A stretch of 64,000 bases of DNA from Siphonodentalium dalli (taxonomy: Eukaryota > Mollusca > Scaphopoda > Gadilida > Siphonodentaliidae), in the NCBI GenBank assembly GCA_032622095.1, contig CP136061.1, positions 197,208,935 to 197,272,934 on the forward strand, written 5' to 3'. Under the pieces are notes generated by a model. It searched no databases. It saw only the letters and a list, made by a program, of their open reading frames with translations, and was not told the DNA's origin. The translations under genes were made by a program, and so were the position numbers. Shown piece by piece: positions 12,621 through 25,070 of this stretch. Each line of letters opens with the position of its first letter. Position 1 is the first letter of the stretch.

Positions 12621-14440
12621 ATGAAGATGGCCTGGTGACTGGTGACACCAAATGTGATTTAATTCATGGTATATCATTAGAGAAAAAAGTATATGAATTT
12701 GGTGGAATTTGGTTTATTAAATCAATTGTTGATGCAACGCTGACTCGAACAACGCCATATGGCGAAGGTGATTATAACTTATATGTGGATATTGGCGAAT
12801 AGCAATCTTATCAATGATAGTGCATATCCGCTCGCCATCCGTGACGCAAACGACAACAAATGTGATTTAATTCATGGTATATCATTAGAGAAAAACGTGT
12901 ATGAATTTGATGGAATTTGGTTTATTAAATAAATTGTTGATGCAACGCTGACTCGAACAACGCCATATTGCGAAGGTGATTATGTATTAGTTTGGTGGAA
13001 ATCAGCGACAAAACTATTTCACCATATTTTTTAAATTTCCCTTCCCACCAACAGCGTCATTTTAGAAAATTTTAAACCGCACCATTATCTTCCTTGTAAA
13101 AAGTTAACCCTCTTAGAACGCATTGGTGCCATCTCGATTGTACCGCGTGAAGTTATATATAGAACGCACACAGACAGACAAAATGACAGACAGACAGCAC
13201 GATTTTATTTCTTGTATCATTTGAGAAGAACGTGTCTGAATTTGATGGTAATTGGTACTAAAAATATTTTGTATCATTTTTGGTGACCCTCCCGTGCCTA
13301 TTTCGGACGCAAGCTGCACACACTAAGACCCATTAGAGATTAGAGATGCATATATATGAAATTGGTGAAAATTGGCGAGTATACAAATTCGTATAAAATT
13401 TAAGGTCCCCATTTCTCTCTCCCATAGGGCACCAATTTGGTGTATCTAAACCACATGATATGTTTCGTCGTAGCACGGAGAAGAATATGTATCAATCTGG
13501 TGGAAATCGGCACTAACATATAGATATAAAAACAATGTTTTTTATCAAATTTGGTGCCAATCCCTCCCCTCTCTATCTCTCACCCAAACAGCACCGCTAT
13601 GTTGTCTTTAAATCACGATTAGATTCCTCGTATCATGGATAGGAACGTGTATCAATTTTGTGGAAATTGGCGCTAAAAAAATTGTGCATCAATTTTGGTG
13701 CCCCTGTCCCTTTCAATGCAACCCTGACTCGAATGAGGTCACATTTTGACAGCTAGGAGCCACACCATTAGACTCCTCATACCATGGGGATGATTTTGTA
13801 TAAGTGTGGTGGCAATCGGCGACTTATTATCAAATTTAGTGCCCACCCCCTCCCAATCTCTCACCCAAAAACAACAATTTGGCGTTGTTAAATCGCACAA
13901 TTAGATTCATTATATCATGAAGAAGAATATATATCAATTTGGTGGAAATCGGCGCTAAAATTAGTTTTATTAATTTTGGTGCCCCTCTCCCCTTCCGTTC
14001 ATTCCTGACTCAAACGACGCCACTTTTGACATATTTAAACCACACCGTTGGATTCTTCATATCATGGGGATGATTATATGCAAGTTTCGTGGCAATCCGC
14101 GACAGAAAACAAATCTCCCCCCCCCCACCCCCTTCCGGGCACCCCTGACGCGAACGGCGCGACTTTTGCCATATTTAAACCACGCCATTAGATTCTTCAT
14201 ATTATGGGGATGATTATATATAAGTTTGGTGGCAATCGGCGGAAAAAAAAATTCTGCCCCTCCCCCTTTTCTGCCCCTGACAACATCGGCTCAATTTAGA
14301 AAATTCTAACCCCGACCATTATCTTTCTCGTAAAAAGCTACTCCTAGTAGACCCCTTTGGCGTCATCTAGATGGTCCCCTGTGAATTTCTATAGAACACA
14401 GACTGACAGACAGACAGACAGATAGAAGATACGACTATTT
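12621..14440. repeat. Degenerate tandem repeats with two ACAG-repeat tails
   Basis: A ~208-bp unit containing 'GTGATTTAATTCATGGTATA' is present twice (about 12650 and 12858). It is followed by the same 'GGTGGAAATCGGC...' units seen at 1.65-3.2 kb. ACAG-repeat tails occur at about 13161-13197 and 14400-14425, each preceded by a related 'CATCTCGATTG / CATCTAGATGG' block. The tails probably mark the 3' ends of two element copies. Confidence 0.65.
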
Positions 14441-17339
14441 AAAATGGCTGTCAGTGGGAAAAGTCTTTCACCTACGACCGCTTGTGACAATGGTATTGGT
14501 ATGTGCTGTTACAGCACCCACGAGTACCTACATTATGTCCAGACACAATGGTGGACAGTTAACCTGTTTGTAAAATAACATGCCACATAACTATCCCATG
14601 TCGTAGACACAGCTGTTGGTGGTAGCTCCCTCGAATCCTGTGCATGGTATATTAAACGGGTATATTTGATGTCGACGGAGTAATATAAATTATATATGCC
14701 AACGGTGGCTGTCGTGCGATCGAACTATTATCCATTCAACAGTTCGTGTTCTCTGGATTGCCATGGTACATTTTGAACAGGTGTGTACCCATGTCAGTAA
14801 AGAATATGTACATATGTGTTATATGAGAGAACACCGATTGGAACATCATGAAGACCATGGAAACCCCTTTTTCATCATTTGAGGTTGATCTGCCCATTAG
14901 TCGCAAGAGATGAAACTATTTGGCTTACACCTATTTCATGTTCCCTAAATTTGATAACATAACAGCATTCATTGGTGATTGGTGACGGGGCATAATTAAT
15001 CACACTGCTTGTGATTTAAGAGCGAGATTGAAAGAGCATATTGTTTGAAAATAATTATCGGCATCGCCGGATGAATGTGCATCATCGTGCCATTTGATCA
15101 CCCCAGAAATAATGATATTGCAGTCAAAAAATGTGATTATGCATTGAACTTGATTTACGCCGTATGCATCGCACATATAGTTGGTGCGCGAAAAGTAGTA
15201 CGACTCCGAAATTAAAATATACCACCGGCAAAACAAGAGAATTTGTGAGTCACCTACAATACGAAACGTCAACCAATATCAAAACCTTCACTCAATGCCA
15301 AGCGACGTACAATCATGGTAATTTGGAATAGCCTTGATAAGATAGCCCAAAATTGTGCATCTATTGAGACCTTTTCTAACCTCACAACTCATTCATAAGA
15401 TTCTAAAACCTGCTCTTTTTTATGTAATGAAATGATCGCAGAGAAAGCAACGTTTAGTTTTGCAGGCTTCGAAATAATTGTAGCGACTTCAAACTGCGAC
15501 AAAATTCAAAATCATTCGATAACTAATCCACAGAATAATTGTGGTTTCCGGTATGAGAATATCGATCACTATTACTACACTGTCCTTATTATTCCATAGA
15601 TATAGCGAGAAATAGCGAGAACTTGACTGCATGAAGTATACATTCAAGAGATACTATGCGGCTCACCTCGTTACCAATGAAACACACATTATGTTATATT
15701 CAGTTTTTCAAAACTATATCTTATCATACAACCAAAACGTTTCGACAACGATGAAATAGATTGGATCAATGCAACTGAACCAACCTGATATCACCCAGTA
15801 ACCTTTACACCTGCTCATAACATGTTCTCCCTGTGTCCCTGTTACCTCCGAACCAACCTAATCTTTCACCTATCACCTTTCACTAATCATTAGTATTTGT
15901 TTCCTCGTTGACATATCCCTATGATTATTTTGTACAATCATTTAACTTATGCAACAGTTATAATTCGTTTTATTTTTTAAATATTGTCATCAATTAGGGG
16001 AGAAGAGCTTTTCTATGTTTAAATAACTTGTGCTCCCATCCATATTTTCTTCCTAATGTCTATCTCTCATGCAGTTATATAAAACAAATATGTATATGTA
16101 TCCATCTTTGTTTGGCATCACCAATAAAACATATGTCGACGATGGTGAAATGATTGTAAAATATACACATATTCTAGGCTACATGTGCATAAAAGCACGT
16201 CCCCCCTATAGTCACCACCATGGAGTGAGACCATGCCCAAACAGTCTGAGTAAGTTATGTATTCACAAGCCGCGGTCTGTTTATTTTACTGATATCAGCT
16301 GCTTTCGCGGTTGTGGTTTTCTGCTTTCGACTTTGTTTCATTGATGTCCAGTCCATAACTATTTCAAAATCAATCCGGAGCATATAAACATCCATCATCG
16401 CAACAAAATGATGATGCAGTTCTGGTATACAGGATGTATATCCGCCGTGATCGTGTTGAATGTGCACATGTGTCTTCAGAAACGACTAAGAATTGAAACT
16501 GTCACCAGATCCAAGACTTTTACGAAAATATGTTAGTCAGTCTTGCATTCGCACAGCAAGGTGCGCGAATTTAACGTGCGAGAATTCAAAATTGAGCGAA
16601 AAATAGTACTGCGCTAATTTAAATACGAGTAAGGTATATGATTTGACCCTCAAAGTCTAAACACCATTTTATTTGCACTAATATGGCTAAAGTTGATGTC
16701 TAGATTGAAGCAGATCCTAAATAATTTCAATATTTCAAGCTTTTTGTGGTATTCATGATACAATGCATCGCGATAGACGGTGATTTCCGTCTGCTTTGAT
16801 GTTATTCGTTTTTGTGGATATCCGCTTGTGTTCATAATCAATTACAGTGGCATTTTATAAATTATGTGTAGATATTGTGAGCAAAATGTCAAATTTTGAG
16901 ATTTTCCTCCCAAAATTGCAATAAAATTGTTTTTTCGGGGTCTCGACAATCGTAAAATGTAATCCGTCTGCCCGTAAACTAATATACTAAATGGATATAC
17001 AAATGGAAGGCCTTGTGAAATATTTGTTTATAAATATTGTTGAAAAGCCATAAATTGAGTATTTTGACAATTGTTTTTCACAAAAGTAACAAATTCATCA
17101 ATTTGCCTTTCTTGATTCTTTTTTATTTTTAGTATGTTGCTTGTGATGGGTTAATGTACCTATTCCCAATTAGAAACTGTTGTTGCAATTAGTTTGAGGG
17201 GAAACCACAAATTCACTGGACTTTTAACATAATACTAAAGTTCCGGTGTTGCATCGATATAATTGCTCTAAGCTCTTACGTCACTGCACGTGCCGGTAAT
17301 ACGCATGTGTCTTGCTAACTCATTAGTGGCTAATTGTAT
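14441..17339. other. Unassigned, probable intron
   Basis: Read in all frames without finding a domain-bearing exon. Open frames 15000-15272, 16069-16344, 16255-16467 and 16650-16841 show no domain or splice-consistent borders. Confidence 0.3.
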
Positions 17340-17522
17340 GATAAATATGCGTTATATACACAATGTATTTGTATCGATGCATGTATCCCGACGAGGCTAG
17401 TTTTCGTGGCCATATAGCGACGAGGCGACCTCGGTCGCCGAGTCGCTATATGGTCACGAAAACTAACCGAGTCGTGATACATGAATCGTTACAAACACAT
17501 TGTGTATATAACACATTTATCT
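17340..17522. repeat. Long nested hairpin with two asymmetric cores (hairpin C)
   Basis: Arms of about 80 bases pair from GATAAAT through GTTATATACACAATG and GTTTTCGTGGCCATATAGCG. Two pairs of core hexamers are nested: outer ACGAGG (17391-17396) with CCGAGT (17467-17472), and inner ACGAGG (17420-17425) with CCGAGT (17438-17443). Each pair interrupts an otherwise good palindrome in the same way as the single pairs at 9.35 and 54.9 kb. This looks like two rounds of the same event. Confidence 0.85.
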
Positions 17523-18626
17523 TCCATTGGTGTGACAGAATCCACCGCACAAATTACATTTTAGGAGTTTCTTAACAGTTTATGTTGAATTTGTGTCCGA
17601 CGATTAGCTTTCTTGAGTAAATTCTCCCAAACTGCAAAGGTATCTGTGTCACGCGAATAGCTCGCTTTGCTAAATTCTCACAACATGCAAGTTCACGCGA
17701 ATATGCCGAACGGAAATTGTATTCAATGGACAAAATCTCTTACACTTATAATAAATACTGAACAAATACATATTAGTTACTTTGTGATATGTTATACCAT
17801 AATACCCATTATGGTAGCCTGGTGGGCAATCAGATAATGTTAAAACCTTGAACTATTTGTTTATATTACGCAAGAATATACGTTGGAATGTCGTTTTGAT
17901 TTTTCACGCGATTGATGTGACGTCAGTTCATTCATGAGTTTGAACCAGTCAACGATGAACCAGTCAACGACGTCACGAGCGCCTTGTGTCGCCACTGCAG
18001 TAACGATAACCAATTCGTTATCGCCAATTGTATCAGGGAATTTCTTAGGAAATGGTAGATAAATATATATATTAAATTTATAATACTTTCCAAATATACG
18101 TGATTAAATCTTGTAAAATTGTTCATGGGGGATCTGATGCATGCATCTTGTTTTCTTGTTTCCAATTAATGCGCAGCACAATTCTTGTTACTGCACGGTA
18201 ATGTATAGAGACTACTGTCTGAAACGAAATAATATATTTATATGAATATGGAATAAATTTGTATCATATGACTACAAAGTGCATGCATGCATCTGATGAA
18301 CCTGTTTGTTTGTGAATCTTGGTTTTCTAAGATACCTGGATGTACGATTGGCCTACAATGTTATATATATACACTCAATTACAATTCGGTCCATTATTTA
18401 ATTTATGACCCCACGAGGGGGGACACATTGTGGCACTGAGTCACTAGTTTACAAGCTTGATATGTATAGTCACAACACAAATGAGCTGCATGGTTGTGAA
18501 ATGTATTCATGGTTTCTTTACGATCTACGAGCAGTGTTAGTGATATTAGTTATGTGTATGTAAAGATACATGCGTATTCGCTCATAACCTCATTCAAAAT
18601 ATACATTTTCTTTAATTTTGTAACAG
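17523..18626. other. Unassigned, intron before SUEL-like exon
   Basis: Contains a short duplication, 'GAACCAGTCAACGA' twice near 17941-17970. The polypyrimidine-rich end leads into the acceptor at 18626. Confidence 0.3.
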
Positions 18627-18923
18627 ACGATAATGTCAAAAAGTGTCTGTCGACCGGTGAGTTGGTGACATGCGAAAATGGTCAGGTGCTGAAAGTCAGC
18701 AATGTTACCTGCAGAACACCGAGTGACGAGGATGATGTGTGTGGAACATTTGAAGTCGCAGATAATATTCTATCTTGCAAGTATGAAATCACTCCGACAG
18801 TAAAGAGAATTTGCGAAGAGAAAACAATGTGTACTGAAGAACAGATACGTGGACGTCTAAATAATACTCAGCTACAATACTGCGAAGAGTTCTGCATTTC
18901 ATATCAATGTTCACATCCTCGAG
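18627..18923 (+). CDS. Receptor gene, first SUEL-like cysteine-rich domain exon
   Basis: Acceptor TTTTGTAACAG, donor GAG|GTAAGT, phase 1 in and phase 1 out; 297 bases, 99 codons. The exon encodes one self-contained domain with ten cysteines, from KCLSTGELVTCENGQVLKV through CEEKTMCTEEQI to YCEEFCISYQC. The pattern C...L-x-C-x-x-G-x-V-x-x-V ... C...K-x-x-C ... C-x-x-[IFY]-x-Y-x-C fits the galactose-binding lectin (SUEL/D-galactoside lectin) fold of ~90-100 residues. The usual 'A-x-Y-G-R' loop is not obvious, so sugar binding is uncertain. Two N-glycosylation sequons are visible (NVT, NNT). It follows the MAM exons and precedes a second similar domain. Confidence 0.75.
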
Positions 18924-19717
18924 GTAAGTATCGTGATCTGTATCACTATAGTGTTTAAATGTTTGTTCGATGGGACTTCGGCATATAATCCAATCAAACT
19001 GTAGCTGTTTTATATAGGAACGTTTATTATATTATACATATTAAATAATGATGAACCAGTCTTTACAATTTACAATTTATCATGGACATGATTATCTACT
19101 TTAATGGGGTGATACTAGTACTAGTACGACTATCGTTTTCAAGTTTTCATTAGCCCTGTGGATTGATTATGCATGTACATGGAAGTGAGGTATCAGCAAG
19201 CACCACCGCCATGTTCAGATATTGACAGTTACATGTACGTGATGGTATTCGGTATCATGACTGCCTCTCCTGCATTTGTTAATAAGGTCAAATGTGACCA
19301 ATCGTTGCCAGCTTCCGACCGATGGCATATGGTGTCTTGTATATAGTCCACGACATAACATTACAATGGCCAAAATCGCTATACGCAATTCGGCTGATAG
19401 TGTATTCATACTTATATCACCCAATGGTGACTGGCAGATGGATCGATCTGCTATTATACACAATGTATATAGGGCCAAAACGTGATGTCATAGTGGACAT
19501 GCATGGTGTTCATGTGATATATATTATGTATCAAATAGGAGCCCCATTCTGTCAACTATATACATAAATATATCACAAAATCAATTTATAAAAAAACATA
19601 CAATATAGCATACATTGAATGCGTTTACACTTGTCTGGAATAGGCTATATAAGAACATTGTAGCAATTGCACTCATTCTAGGTCGGCAGTTCTGACAACT
19701 TTTGTTGCACTTTTCAG
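18924..19717. other. Intron between SUEL-like exons
   Basis: Open frames here (19215-19478, 19276-19485, 19322-19567) overlap each other on both strands and have no domain. Considered non-coding. Confidence 0.4.
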
Positions 19718-19999
19718 TGGAAAACACATCGACATATACGCATCGAATGTGCACATCTAATGGTGACCTTCTCCCGCACGAATCAGACCTTCTTTTGCGC
19801 TGTGACTCCGGGATGAAACCCAATATCACTTGGTTAGGCTGTGGCAGAAGTTACGGTTATACGTGCAACGAATCACATGTCATCACACCCGTCCAACTTC
19901 ATTGTGAAGATAGCTATTCATGCGAACTGACAGGATCATTACTGGAGTTGGACAGTGATCAATGGAGCGCTTTCTGTGTGCACTACCAGTGTGTGCCAG
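19718..19999 (+). CDS. Receptor gene, second SUEL-like domain exon
   Basis: Acceptor CACTTTTCAG, donor CAG|GTAAGA, phase 1 in and out; 282 bases, 94 codons. The encoded domain has eight cysteines, with LLLRCDSGMKPNITWLGCG, then GRSYGYTC (a G-R-x-Y-G-like loop), LHCEDSYSCELTGSLLEL, and FCVHYQCVPG at the end. Spacing and the terminal C-x-x-Y-x-C block match SUEL-type lectin domains better than the first copy does. Sequons NTS, NIT and NES are visible. Sequence identity with the preceding exon is low, so the pair is an old duplication or two separately acquired modules. Confidence 0.75.
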
Positions 20000-20049
20000 G
20001 TAAGATAATTAAATTAAAGCCTACATGTAGGTCAACACCTGGCATAAAA

Positions 20050-20228
20050 TTCTGCTATTTCAAAATGGAATTTATCAAATATTTCCAAAAACAATTCGAA
20101 AGAATGTTTGTGAAATTAGGTACAAGTGCGTAGTGTGAAACAGAGATGTTAAATCATTAAGTGTTTGATTAGTAAAAGCATTGTTTATATACTTGTATGG
20201 CATGAACGATTATTCAAGTGTTCGCTAT
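20050..20228 (+). repeat. Dispersed repeat family B, copy 2, left part (interrupted)
   Basis: Resembles 24.04-24.2 kb ('TTGTGAAATTAGGTACAAGT', 'TTGTATGGCATGAACGA'). The copy is interrupted by the element at 20232 and resumes at 21723 with TTAGATACA, which matches 'CTTAGATACATAAT' in the uninterrupted paralogue near 24247. Confidence 0.65.
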
Positions 20229-20231
20229 TTA

Positions 20232-21722
20232 GGCCTAACACAAAAAGACGTTGGTTTCGCTAACCCGACCGACCCTATTTTAAACCACCGACCCTAAACT
20301 TTTTATTGCCATTGCAACAAAAACAATTGGACCAAATTTCAATTTAGGTCCTAATTCATATCATAACAAGATGCAAAACATTTATATATATTGACATAAG
20401 AAATTTTAGTTTACAAAAAGATTTAAGTTTAACAGTTGGAATCATACTGTAAAGTATGTTTGGCTTTATCTAGCTTTCATCTGTGAAAACTTCAAATAGT
20501 TTCGGTTCAGGTTTGTTATGATTCAGCCTTCAGACTTCAGTATTTCAATCAAATACAGTACAGGAACTTTCAATTTAGACCTAATTCATATCATAACAAG
20601 ATGCAAAACATTTATATATATTGACATAAGAAATTTTAGTTTACAAAAAGATTTAAGTTTAACAGTTGGAATCATACTGTAAAGTATGTTTGGCTTTATC
20701 TAGCTTTCATCTGTGAAAACTTCAAATAATTTCAGTTCAGGTTTGTTATGATTCAGCCTTCAGACTTCAGGAACATTAACAATTTGATCGAATCAACCTG
20801 GTTATCAGGTCGGATCTCATAATACCAAATGAAAAATTAACATAGAGATTAGTACTATAAATAGTAAATACTAACTAAATAGACATTGTTTCTGTACTAC
20901 ATGTAGTATATTATGTGTGTGCCTCACTTGAATTTTATAAAATAGCCTATTATATGAATTCGAGTCATAATGGTAAGTCTCATTTCAAGCATGATAAGCA
21001 TAATCCATTGAACCAAAAGATATCTGACAATAAGTTATAAGCATTTCCAATCCATACATAGTGTATAAAATAATTTCCAAAGTTATTCTTGAGAAATTTG
21101 ATCAAATTGACCTCTCAGTAAAATTCAAAATACTGACTCAAAGTGCCCTAGATTAGCTCTAAATGCAATGGATTTTCAATTTTTTCCAGGGGGAGAACCC
21201 CCACCATCAGCAGGGGGTCACCCCTCCCAATCCTTCCTCCGTTCATGCCTTCAGGTTATGTCTTTGGCATATCATTGCCCAAAAACAGGTGTCCCCAAAA
21301 AATACCTAGATCCTTCACCGAATGCGGAGGAGAAGGTGGGGTTGTGAAGCCATCATTAAGAGATCGGTACAAGACGGTCACTCCAATATGTGACAGTGCA
21401 GTGGTGCTGGACTGACTCCAGTTGTCGCCAGACCATATGGGAACTATTAGGATTAGCAAAGACTATATTAGTATATAGACTAGTATATATGTAAATATTG
21501 AAGCATATGTAAGATTGAATTGGAGTTTTTAGTTCCTCTGTCATTTGGGTTAATCTGATTGGGGCTAAGAAGTGCATAGTTTGGGTTATTGACAAGTATC
21601 ATACAGTTATTTTTAAAGATACTGGAAAAAAAAAGTTAACAAAAACAAAAAGTTAAGCCTACCTACCTACCCTAATTTTGTTCAGCCTGTTAGCGGAAAC
21701 AAATGTATTTTTTTTTTAGGCC
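20232..21722. mobile_element. Non-autonomous PIF/Harbinger-like DNA transposon 1
   Basis: Terminal inverted repeats of about 33 bases: GGCCTAACACAAAAAGAC on the left, and on the right the reverse complement of a GGCCTAA-A-rich end, both continuing into GTTTC(C)GCTAAC. The direct repeat TTA flanks both ends (20229-20231, 21723-21725). The 3-bp TWA duplication and GGCC termini are the Harbinger signature. The paralogous family B copy at 24.2 kb carries TTAGATAC uninterrupted at the matching point, as an empty site should. No transposase frame is present. Confidence 0.8.
20340..20780. repeat. Recent tandem duplication, about 231-bp unit, inside the transposon
   Basis: The block beginning CAATTTAGGTCCTAATTCAT at 20340 recurs at about 20570 almost unchanged through 'CAGCCTTCAGACTTCAG'. 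Only a few differences are visible, so the duplication is young. Confidence 0.85.
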
Positions 21723-21900
21723 TTAGATACAGAATAAATGTGCCATTTTTTATTTTTTCATACATGTATGTACGCATATCATATCATATTTAAAGATAAT
21801 GAAAGCAACTTAACCTTTCGTGATTCAAGACATGTCCTAATTGTTTCTTTCGGCAAACATGCACTCATTTTTTCATGCAAACTTGTTGAATGTTGATTAA
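21723..21900 (+). repeat. Dispersed repeat family B, copy 2, right part
   Basis: Resumes after the transposon with TTAGATACAGAATAAA and continues with similarity to 24.25-24.36 kb ('GATTCAAGACATG' against 'GATTCGTGAAATG'). The outer boundary is not sharp. Confidence 0.55.
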
Positions 21901-22242
21901 TGAAATATTGGAATTAGATGGCTGTAGTTCATGTAGACTTAGAGATATGTTCTAATTATTCAGGCCACTAAAATTATATGTAGTGTGTCACTCCAAGTAG
22001 AGCAGCCTGTTCTCCCAAAAATCAGCACGTTTTTTTATGGGCTTATGGAAGTATTTCTTTTGGCTCACAATGGACTTAGAATCGCCTTAATGTGTGTCAA
22101 TAACGAACTGAAAATGAAAGTGTTTTAGTGCCATTGTCGACTTATAATGACCCGCCCGAAAGAACCAAGCCGTCCCGAGCGAATTTGGACATTATGACGT
22201 AAATGCCCTCTGCAGTGGTCGCTGCCTAGGACAGATTGCGCG

Positions 22243-22860
22243 TTGTATATATCCTTAGCTGGACTTCACACCAGACGAAGGGGGCTTCGTACATATGTGG
22301 CGTACATGACCGGATCAACTGGAAACCACCGGGGATCTACGGTTCTGTTCAGGGATGTCACCACCGGAGCAAGTAAGGGCCCGAAGAAGAAGACCAAGAC
22401 CACTTCACGAAGGCACAGGGACGCAGTTCGAAGGGCCGAGTTGAGAAAGAAGGCAGCTGTTGATCGACCGGCTATCCCTTCCCACTCGGCTGCGACGACT
22501 GGTGGTCACCTTCCCTGCTCCACCGAAGCAAGCTGCCGGCAAACAGGAGCTATCTGAGAGACGCCCATGTGATCCCTCCTGACCCCTCCTGCCCGGAGGT
22601 CAGAGTAAGCGGACCAGGGGAGACTCACATTACCCCTGTCGTCGTCGAGGACAGCGGAGATAGGGACGCCGATGTCACCCCGGATGTCATGTCGCCGATT
22701 TCGTTGTGTAGACGGTAACTCTACCACCAAGGACACCGGAGTGCTACTACCCCCGGTGTCATCCATCTCCGCCAACGGCACTACCACCACCACCACCACC
22801 ACCACCACCACCACCAACAACAACAACATCATCAGCAGCAGCAGCAGCAGCAATTGATAC
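22243..22860 (+). pseudogene. Remnant of a basic, low-complexity retroelement-like ORF
   Basis: An open frame to 22557 has a Lys/Arg-rich block (GPKKKTKTTSRRHRDAVRRA) of the kind seen near the start of ORF1/gag-like proteins of invertebrate retroelements, where 'KKK-x-P-S-R-x-R-R-D-x-x-R' is common. After a frame change, a second stretch to 22857 ends in poly-Thr, poly-Asn and poly-Ser. These come from (ACC)n, (AAC)n and (AGC)n runs at about 22781-22853. Local GC is much higher than in the surroundings, which supports a foreign origin. No reverse transcriptase or zinc knuckle follows. Low-confidence identification. Confidence 0.35.
22781..22853. repeat. Compound trinucleotide microsatellite
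   Basis: Consecutive (ACC)n, (AAC)n, ATC and (AGC)n tracts. Confidence 0.95.
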
Positions 22861-24000
22861 CATCAAGGCTGCCCTTGCAACAATCAAGAGTGCGCAGTTG
22901 GCCATGGAGAGATCTAACAAAATGCAGAGTAACAAGCGAGAATAACAAATGAGTTCATAGCTGCCATCAATTTCCAGCAGATATCTCAACCAACAGCAAC
23001 AACATCATCATGAACAGAAATACCTAAGGAAAAGAAATAAGAGAAAACAAACAAGTCTAGATTTTTATTATAAGTATTATCACTTCATCAATGTCATGTT
23101 AACGTCACACCATTTAATGATACTCAAAATTTCCCAAGTGGGTTGTAGAGGGCATACTGCCCTTCTAAATCCTCCCGGGTCCACCCCCAAATCCTCAATA
23201 AATCTTACATAAGAATCAAATAATCCAACCTATGTGAATATTGTAGGTCGATTATGAGCCTATTTGTGCGAGGATATATTGAGAAGAGAGTTATAAACTG
23301 GAAAATAGTTCAGAGTGTTGACAGATTTCAAGAATGGGGCAACATCTTAACAATCGTTTCAATAAATTATGTGATGATGTTATATCAAGGAATATAATTG
23401 AGTTAGCTTCTTGACATATACACAGCTCCATACCCCTGTATAAGGTGAAGACCATGAATTATATGACAGTTCGCTTCTGTTTTGAATGATCGAATTTGTT
23501 ATTTGAAACTGGCAACATAAGTGCTTAAGTTGATGAATTATTATCAATAGAACATATTCGCTCTTAAAACAAGTAGCTATTGCTCGTAAGACAGCTTTCA
23601 ATAATAAATAAAAAATAATTAATTTTCAAATTAGACCAATACGTATATACATGGACGGATTTTATACCAGTGTATATTTCCCGCGGCGGACAGCTGAGGT
23701 TACATGTTACATGATACATATATGTGCTATTCGATTCATCTGAGCTAAAATATGGTTGGTTCCACCTTGTACCCACTTTACAACACTCGGCATTCGCTTT
23801 TGAACATTCATCGTCTGTTGGTCCTGTTTTTTCCGTGAATGTTTATGGTGTCTGTATATTCGAGTGCTCATTGTTGTCCTCATAATTCTGAAAACGGATA
23901 TGGGCGTATTCGTCAGTGTTTGAAGGTTCTGCTGATGAGTTGATTGACCTTTCGTTTCCTAAATACTTATGGACGAGTAGTTCACTTAGGAAAAGTTTAA
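22861..24000. other. Unassigned, probable intron
   Basis: No exon or repeat recognised. Confidence 0.3.
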
Positions 24001-24470
24001 GAGTCAGACGCACGTTCTGCCAAAATTGCCTGTTATTTCACAATAAATTTTCTAAATATCTGTCAGGAATTTATTTGTGAAGTTTGGTACAAGTGATTAT
24101 TGTGACACAATATTTCAGATCCATCGGACCATTGGATATTATATCCTCATTTACTGCACTTGTATGGCGTGAACAATATTTACAATTTCACTGTTTTCAA
24201 GTACCAATAACTTCTGTCAAATAAGTTGTTTTGAAAAGTGCAGTTCTTAGATACATAATATTATATCTGAAGATCAAGAGAGGAAACTTAATTATTCTTG
24301 ATTCGTGAAATGTGATGATTATTTTCATTTAGAAAAGCAACTACCCATACAAAATGTTCTATATTTGAGAATTACCATGTTATGCCTGTTGATCAATGAA
24401 CCATTGGGCTGAAATGAGTTCTGTGTCATGGTTCATAACCAAGTTAAAGCTGACCACAATATCTCTGAAT
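24001..24470 (+). repeat. Dispersed repeat family B, copy 3
   Basis: Reverse-complement partner of 3229-3700 and direct partner of the interrupted copy at 20.05 and 21.72 kb. It provides the empty-site comparison for the 20.2-kb transposon. Confidence 0.65.
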
Positions 24471-24835
24471 ATAACACTGTGGCCTCAATAATTCCAGTTG
24501 ATTGATCCCTTCCCCAGTGGACCACACTGCATATCAACGTTTGTTTTCATTGGGCTGGAATATGTGTGACTGCTTTATTCTTCATTATAATATATGGGGG
24601 CATGATGCTATATTATATTAACCTATACATGTATGTCGTGTAAACATTTAAAACGAATGTTGTGCCATACCAGGCATGAAATGTACAACTGTTGAACATT
24701 TTGATAAAGTTGGGAATTAACCACCCCTCCCCTTGTCTCCGCATCCCTGATCAGAAAAGAAAAATGTTATATGGAAGCGCGAGCTCTTCAGCAATATTGC
24801 GTCTTCCTATCAAATACTTAATTTGTCTATTGTAG

Positions 24836-24907
24836 CTTCGACAACAACGTTAACGACTATACTGACGTCACCCCAGAATAATCCTAGCTCTACTCGAAAT
24901 CCAAATG
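24836..24907 (+). CDS. Receptor gene, Thr/Ser-rich stalk exon 1
   Basis: Acceptor TCTATTGTAG, donor G|GTCAGT, phase 1 in and out; 72 bases, 24 codons. It encodes TTTLTTILTSPQNNPSSTRN with Thr, Ser, Pro and Asn making up most residues. Such mucin-like segments are usually O-glycosylated and act as an extended stalk between ligand-binding domains and the membrane. No conserved domain supports it; the call rests on splice sites, phase and position between the lectin-like and transmembrane exons. Confidence 0.55.
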
Positions 24908-25070
24908 GTCAGTAATACTTAATAAGACTATATCCGTAAATAGAAGAAATTGGATGGCAGGTTCAATACTCCCGGCAGTTGTACTGAGACAAACATGATA
25001 CAACAAACTGTTTCCTGAATTGCGAGTATACACCCTTGACCGCTTTGAATCTGCATGGGTTCAAACCTTA

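Noticed and set aside
19215-19567. Overlapping ORFs on both strands between the SUEL-like exons
   Set aside because: No cysteine pattern, domain or splice-phase fit; they lie inside an intron.
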